From positions 229,898,360-229,962,359 of the forward strand of contig NC_084793.1 of the NCBI RefSeq assembly GCF_963169125.1: a stretch of 64,000 bases of DNA, in the 5' to 3' direction. Positions within the stretch are counted from its first letter, which is position 1. Each line of letters starts with the position of its first letter. The stretch comes from Humulus lupulus. Its lineage: Eukaryota > Streptophyta > Magnoliopsida > Rosales > Cannabaceae. The notes under the pieces were generated by a model that ran no database searches, was not told the origin of the DNA, and was given only the letters and a program-made list of their open reading frames with translations. A program made the position numbers and the translations under genes. This document shows, one piece after another, positions 59,081 to 64,000 of this stretch.

Positions 59081-60480
59081 ATTGCGAATTGGACTAAGCC
59101 TTTAGAGGGCAGGGGTTTGGATGGTCTTGTTTGGAAGCTCTCTAGACTTAAGCATGTTCTGAAGAAATTTAATTGGAAGTCTATGGGAGATGTTGTTCGT
59201 AATTATGAGGAGAGAAAATTTAAATTTCAGCAGGCCCAAGCTAATCTTCACAATGATCCCATGAATATTCAATTGCATTTTGTGGAAAGAGTTGATCAGC
59301 AGGAGTTCAGTAGGCAGACAAAGATTTATGAAAGTTTTCTTCGCCAAAAAAGTAAAATTACTTGGCTTCGTTTTGGTGATGAAAAATCCTTGTTCTTTCA
59401 TGCTAGCTTGAAGAAAAGAAGAGCAGCTAACCGTATTGTGTCTTATATTGCTGCTGATGGTAAACTTGTGGATGATTATGAGGAGGTCGTTAATCATTTT
59501 ATCCAACATTTCAAGAGTTATATGGGTTGTTCTAGTACTGCTTCATGAAGAATCGACTCTCGCTGTATTGGTTTTGGTCCGGTCTTGGATTTTGGTGCTC
59601 AGATGGATTTGATTAAACCTTTCACCCCCCAAGATGTTAGATCTGCTTTATTTAGCATTCACTCGATTAAGAGCCGAGGTCCTGATGGTTATGGGGCTGG
59701 TTTTTTCAAAACTATGTGGAAGGATATTGGTGTGGAAGTATCTTTGGCTATTTTGGACTTCTTTGAAATAGGTAGAATTCCTCCTTTGCTGAATGATACC
59801 ATCATTTCTCTTATTCCTAAAGTGGAGCAACCGACTAATGCTTCTGAATTCAGGCCTATTGCTTGCTGCAATACAATATATAAGTGCATATCTAAAATGA
59901 TCTGTGTCTGGCTTGCCAAAGTTCTCCCCTCTCTGATTAATCTTAATCAAGGTGCTTTTATAAAGCATATATCTCTTGCTCATAATGTTCTTATTTTTCA
60001 AGACTTGATTAAGGGTTATAACAGGAAAAACAGTCCTCCTCGGTGTGCGATGAAGATAGATCTTAGTAAAGCCTATGATACTATAGATTAGGATTTCTTG
60101 GAGAATTGATTAAATGCTCTATGCTTTCCTAGTAGATTCATTAGATGGATTATGGTGTGCTTGCGGAGTACCTCCTATTCATTAGTGATGAACGGTAGAA
60201 TTCAAGTGCAATTTAAGGGAGGAAAAAGGCTTAGACAAGGAGATCCGATCTCTCCTCTGCTCTTTGTTATTGTGATGGATTATCTCACTCGGCTGTTGCT
60301 TAAAGCTTCCATGGACAAATCATTCAGATTCCATCCTATGTGTAAATCCCTTAAACTTGTTAGTCTTTGTTTTGCTGATGATCTTATTCTGTTTTGAAAG
60401 GTAATTATGATTCTGTGCAAGTTTTGCAAGGGGTTTTTAATGAGTGTTGTGCTTCTTCAAGCTTGGCTATTAACAAAAAC
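59081..60480 (+). pseudogene. LINE reverse transcriptase domain
   Basis: Motifs in order are SRGPDGYGAGFFKTMW, ISLIPKVEQPTNASEFRPIA, NQGAFIKHISLAHNVL, MKIDLSKAYDTID, RLRQGDPISPLLFVIVMDYL and the catalytic FADDLILF at about 60372-60395. Stops at 59546, 60089, 60108 and 60396 inactivate it. Confidence 0.92.
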
Positions 60481-61509
60481 AAATCTCAAATCTATTTTGG
60501 GGGGATTTCAGCAGCTGGGATGAGGGGTCCTTTCCGCTGAAGTATCTTGGAGTGCCTTTGAGACCTACCAAATAGAAGGCTACCGATTGTGACATTATTC
60601 TTGAGAAGATAAGGCTTAGGCTGAATTTCTGGGCTAGTCGTCATCTTTCTTATGCTAGTCGAGTTCAACTGGTTCACTCTGTTTTGATGGGGATTCGTAA
60701 CTATTGGATGAGCATTTTCTTGTTGCCTCAGAGTGTTGTTAGAGACATTGATCGGCTCTGTAGAATTTTCCTTTGGGGAGAGAAGGGTACTCGAAGTAAA
60801 TTTTGTTTTACTTCTTAGGAGCAAGTGTGTCGTCCGAAATCTTTTGGAGGGCTGTTTTAGAGAGGGGCCGTCTTGGAATAGGATCATGCTTGCTAAGTAC
60901 ATATGGACTATTTCTTCTAAGGAAGACCAGTTATGGGTTAAATGGGTGAATAACATTTACTTAAAAGGGGAGAGTATTTGGGACCATGTGTTAAAGCAAG
61001 ATTCTAGTTGGTATTGGCGAAAGTTAATTAAGTTGTGTAGCGCTTTATCTAAAAGTGTTTTGGAGGCTGCTATGGTGAATGGTAAGCTTCATTTGGGCAG
61101 TCTTTACAGTTTGCTTCTTACTTGTGAGAAGATTAATTATGAGAGAATTGTTTGGTGCAAACTTTCAGCCCCTAAACATATGTTTATTTTGTGGCAAGCT
61201 GTTAATAGTCATCTTCTTACTAGAGATTTGCTCCATTATTGTCGTTTGAATGTTACATCTATTTTATGCCCGGTTTGCACTCAAGCTGATGAATGTCATT
61301 CTCACTTATTTTTTGACTGCATCTTCTCCAAGAGGATCATGCAAAGAGTTTATGGCTGGCTTGGAGAGGTGATTTGGCTTGAGAAGCTTGAAGATTGGCC
61401 TGTGTGGATTGCTGGTAGAAGGAGTGGTTGGTTGTTCCAAATTGTAGCCGCGACTCTAGCTGCCACAGTTTATTTCATTTGGTTAAATAGGAACCTTTTT
61501 TTGCTTTGA
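60481..61509 (+). pseudogene. LINE ORF2 C-terminal region with zinc-binding domain
   Basis: YLGVPLRPTK-like and RLNFWASRHLSYASRVQLVH sequence at 60540-60680 is followed by the open frame 60733-61509. That frame has WCKLSAPKHMFILWQAVNSH, the Cys/His cluster CPVCTQADECHSHLFFDC, and a C-terminal WIAGRRSGW. This is the reverse-transcriptase zinc-binding region of plant LINEs. Confidence 0.88.
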
Positions 61510-61735
61510 TAATAGTTGTTTTACAATTCCTAAAATGGATAACTTGATTCAGTTTACTAACTGTAAAAACCAGAGTTCTCAATCTAAGTTCCAGGAAGTT
61601 ATTTTCTAGAGAGAGACAAATGCTTGAGTTTGTTAGTTGCCTGTAATTTGTTGGGGCTTTCTTGCTCTTGTTCCGTTTGTAGTTCGTTGGTTATTGATCA
61701 ATAAAGTTTTCTTTGTGATAAAAACTAATAATAAT

Positions 61736-63510
61736 AATAAACATTTATTCAAATTATTCATGTTTTTTATTCAAACATAAATAGATTTACAAAAATATAT
61801 CTTAATGTTACATATAATTTAAATTTGAATTCTAATTTTATTTATTTAAATGATATATATAATCTGTCTATATATATAAATTAGAGTCACAAGCAAGTGA
61901 TGTGACACTTTAAAATATCTCCAAACCATTATATCTATTTTTTTCTCATTTTTATTCAACTTTTATCTAATTTATGGTTATTAATTAATATTTTATGATA
62001 ATTTATCTTTTATGGTCCAAGAAACTAACTACATAGACAAATTTGTTTTGGGAATTGTTGGACTTTGATACGTGCAATTAAAAGTAAAATAAACTTGAGC
62101 ACATGTAAGAATTAATTATTATTTTTAATATGCATATGTATCTAAAAATTGGATGACGTAAAATACCAAATAAATCTTTTGCAAGTATTTTATCATGGGT
62201 GAAGATTCAAACTACCTTTTAAACATGAATGAGCTTTAAAATTTAGAGTAACAACATGATTTTGCACTATAACACATTATTGTAAATATTTTTTTTTATT
62301 GTAGAGTGCACAAAGTAAAATATTATAGGATACCTACTAGGTAACATTTACATGTAATATACTAATTTTTGTGTATTTCACTTATTAGTCTACACAATAT
62401 TTGAATAAAAAATAATCAAATAAATTAGTTTTCAATTGAAGTTATGAGTTAAAAGTGTTGATATAAAAAACAAAAAACTAATAAATACAACTATAAAATA
62501 TATAGTTGTGAGATTAGGTGTTACTTGTATTTTTTTTTTAAATACACTATTTACTAGTATGTAATAGACAATAGTTATATTGAAAGAGAGACACAGAACG
62601 AGCATGGTAAAATACACAACGGCGTCGTCTAAAATCGAGAAAGTGCGTTTATTAATCGACCTGTGTTTTTGGACGTTTTTCTCTTTTCTCTCGAAAGCAT
62701 GCATGTTGAGCAACTATGCTTCCCTGCGTCCATGGTAAAATTCAATATTTATAAATATGTAATGAATATAATATTATATATTTGTAAGCTCAATAGAGAA
62801 TGCTTGGGTTTGATACTGATTTGAATTTTTATACCACAAGTTCCCTTTCTATAAGATTATTATAGTGCGGTGGATTGAAGTTTAGTGTGCTTGAAGTGTT
62901 TAATACAATTCCTATATCACCTTTTAAAGCATATATTTTGAGTTCGTTATTGGCTTAAGAGAACCCATGGCAGTAATTTTATATCTTCCAAAGCATGTAT
63001 GTTATATTGTTCTGTTTTCTGCGGCTGGGTTTCTTTTGTTACTTGTATAAATGTTTGGTTCTTTTCATTTAATGCTATAGCAAGCTCTAACTTTGCAATG
63101 TCCTTTTTATTTATACGGGAATCTAAGCCCTTGGATTGTAGGAGTTTATTTCTCTCGACTTATCTTTGCTGATGAAAACTTTAGCTTTTAATCTTTCTGT
63201 CATTTTTTTGTTTATTATTGTGGAAGTGTACTGGATTTGATTAATGAATATGCTCAAGCTTTTCGTCTCAGATGCTAATCAGTTACGCGCACATCATGGA
63301 ATCTCTGTTTTCATTTGATGTATTTTTTTCCAAACGGCCTTGGTGTGTATGAATCTGAAGTGGAATCAGTTCGGCAATGCATACAATGTGTTTGAGAAAA
63401 TACTGGTGAGAGATTTGGCTGCTTCGGAATTTTGTTGGTTGTGGGTGGGTTTTTGTTGATCAGTCCATTTTTCTTAATTTAAGTTTTTATCCAATTATCT
63501 TTTGTTGAAA
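61736..63510. other. AT-rich intergenic DNA and 5' flank of the mTERF gene
   Basis: Up to about 62550 it is AT-rich without a supported gene. At 62618-62640 ACAACGGCGTCGTCTAAA resembles ACGGCGTCGT motifs common in plant promoters. A possible transcript could start near here, with an untranslated exon and intron before 63511, but no clear splice model emerges. Confidence 0.5.
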
Positions 63511-64000
63511 ATGCTGAACAGTATAATTTCTCATTTCTTATTCCCTTCACGTGTAATTTTGCAACAATTCTCCTATAACCCAAGTAGATGTTTTCTCTAT
63601 CATTTCTCTTCTCTATCTTCAACCGCCACAACTACAAGCTCAAACTCAGACCTTGTCATATGCCTGATTAATATCTACAAACTTTCCAAAATACAAGCTG
63701 TCTCCATCTCTAATCGCTTCTCATCGATTAAGTCCCCTAATAAGCCCCAGTTAGTTCACAAATTTTTTCTAGAGAAAGGATTCTCTAAAACCCATATACA
63801 GTCTATGGTCCTTGTGTCATCCCAGATCTTGTTTGCTGATGTTAACAAGACCCTCAGACCAAAGGTTGAGGTTTTTCAGCAGCTTGGAATAGAGGGCTCT
63901 GAATTGGGTAAATTCATTTCTAAGAATCCAACTGTATTGACTCGTAGTTTGAAGAAAAAATTAGTGCCCTGTATTGAGATTCTTAAGAAGTTTTTTGGAG
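63511..64000 (+). CDS. mTERF-family protein, 5' part, open at window end
   Basis: The ATG at 63511 opens a frame with no stop to the window end (163 codons). It begins MLNSIISHFLFPSRVILQQF and is rich in Ser, Arg and Phe with few acidic residues, as in an organelle transit peptide. From about residue 60 it reads KPQLVHKFFLEKGFSKTHIQ, then RPKVEVFQQLGIEGSELGKF and ISKNPTVLTRSLKKKLVPCI, the leucine- and proline-spaced helical repeats of mTERF proteins. These are nuclear-encoded nucleic-acid-binding regulators of chloroplast or mitochondrial expression. A downstream ATG at 63588 is in another frame and stops early. The LINE ends 1.8 kb upstream. Confidence 0.85.
   Translation, partial: MLNSIISHFLFPSRVILQQFSYNPSRCFLYHFSSLSSTATTTSSNSDLVICLINIYKLSKIQAVSISNRFSSIKSPNKPQLVHKFFLEKGFSKTHIQSMVLVSSQILFADVNKTLRPKVEVFQQLGIEGSELGKFISKNPTVLTRSLKKKLVPCIEILKKFFG

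Larger units (their letters stand above)
57018..61735 (+). mobile_element. L1-type LINE, near full length, inactive
   Basis: ORF1 with a zinc knuckle is followed by ORF2 with endonuclease, RT and a C-terminal zinc-binding region. A poly(A) signal AATAAA lies at about 61701 and the tail is short and TAA-rich. All frames contain several stops. Confidence 0.88.

Noticed and set aside
62432..62713. 93-codon minus-strand frame with a hydrophobic stretch
   Set aside because: It is AT-rich intergenic DNA with a composition typical of chance frames; no homology is recognised.
63353..63460. PPR-like stretch (AYNVFEKILVRDL) in the mTERF upstream region
   Set aside because: It is a single short motif with no neighbouring repeats and a stop after about 35 codons, which is too weak to call.
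1..64000. tRNA, rRNA or other structural RNA genes
   Set aside because: None was recognised by reading for conserved arms or rRNA motifs. The only tRNA-like strings are retrotransposon primer-binding sites.

Overview
The window is plant nuclear DNA, most likely from an angiosperm (probably a eudicot; the species cannot be read from the sequence). About 85 percent of it is retrotransposon sequence. The only host gene I can support is the 5' part of an mTERF-family gene at the right edge (63511 to the end). Everything else is LTR retrotransposons of several lineages, one L1-type LINE, and AT-rich intergenic DNA. Nearly all transposon reading frames carry stops or frameshifts.

Layout. 1-6503: a decayed Ty1/copia pol, plus strand, flanked by a minus-strand LTR of 'family A' (1-1939) and split by a 2.35-kb family-A solo LTR (3935-6281). 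6504-9308 and 19080-19508: an old Tat-type Ty3/gypsy element (LTR, polypurine tract and an antisense gene), split by a complete but dead chromovirus (9309-19079) with two LTRs, an initiator-tRNA-Met primer site, gag, pol, a chromodomain and an unusual spliced leader ORF. 19509-23966: a truncated family-A LTR, a truncated second chromovirus and a copia integrase fragment. 23967-45823: a minus-strand Athila-like element (LTR, 3' noncoding DNA, env-position ORF, integrase and RNase H). A family-A solo LTR sits in it (TSD TTTAA), and a nearly intact 12.6-kb Tat element (26155-38762, TSD GTTTC) sits inside that LTR. 45824-54609: a second chromovirus with short LTRs, carrying a chromovirus-type solo LTR (TSD TTGGG) and a copia-like solo LTR (TSD ATGGC). 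54610-57017: AT-rich DNA with a possible small Helitron. 57018-61735: the LINE. 61736-63510: AT-rich upstream DNA, then the mTERF gene.

Two things stand out. First, the Tat element carries, antisense to gag-pol, a gene with its own G-box, TATA box, 5'-UTR intron and coding introns. It ends head-on against pol across a 119-bp tandem array, and the same arrangement is visible in the older diverged copy. Second, the chromovirus has, between primer site and gag, a two-exon reading frame of about 175 codons with a clean small intron and no family I recognise. The nested target-site duplications let the order of insertions be read directly.
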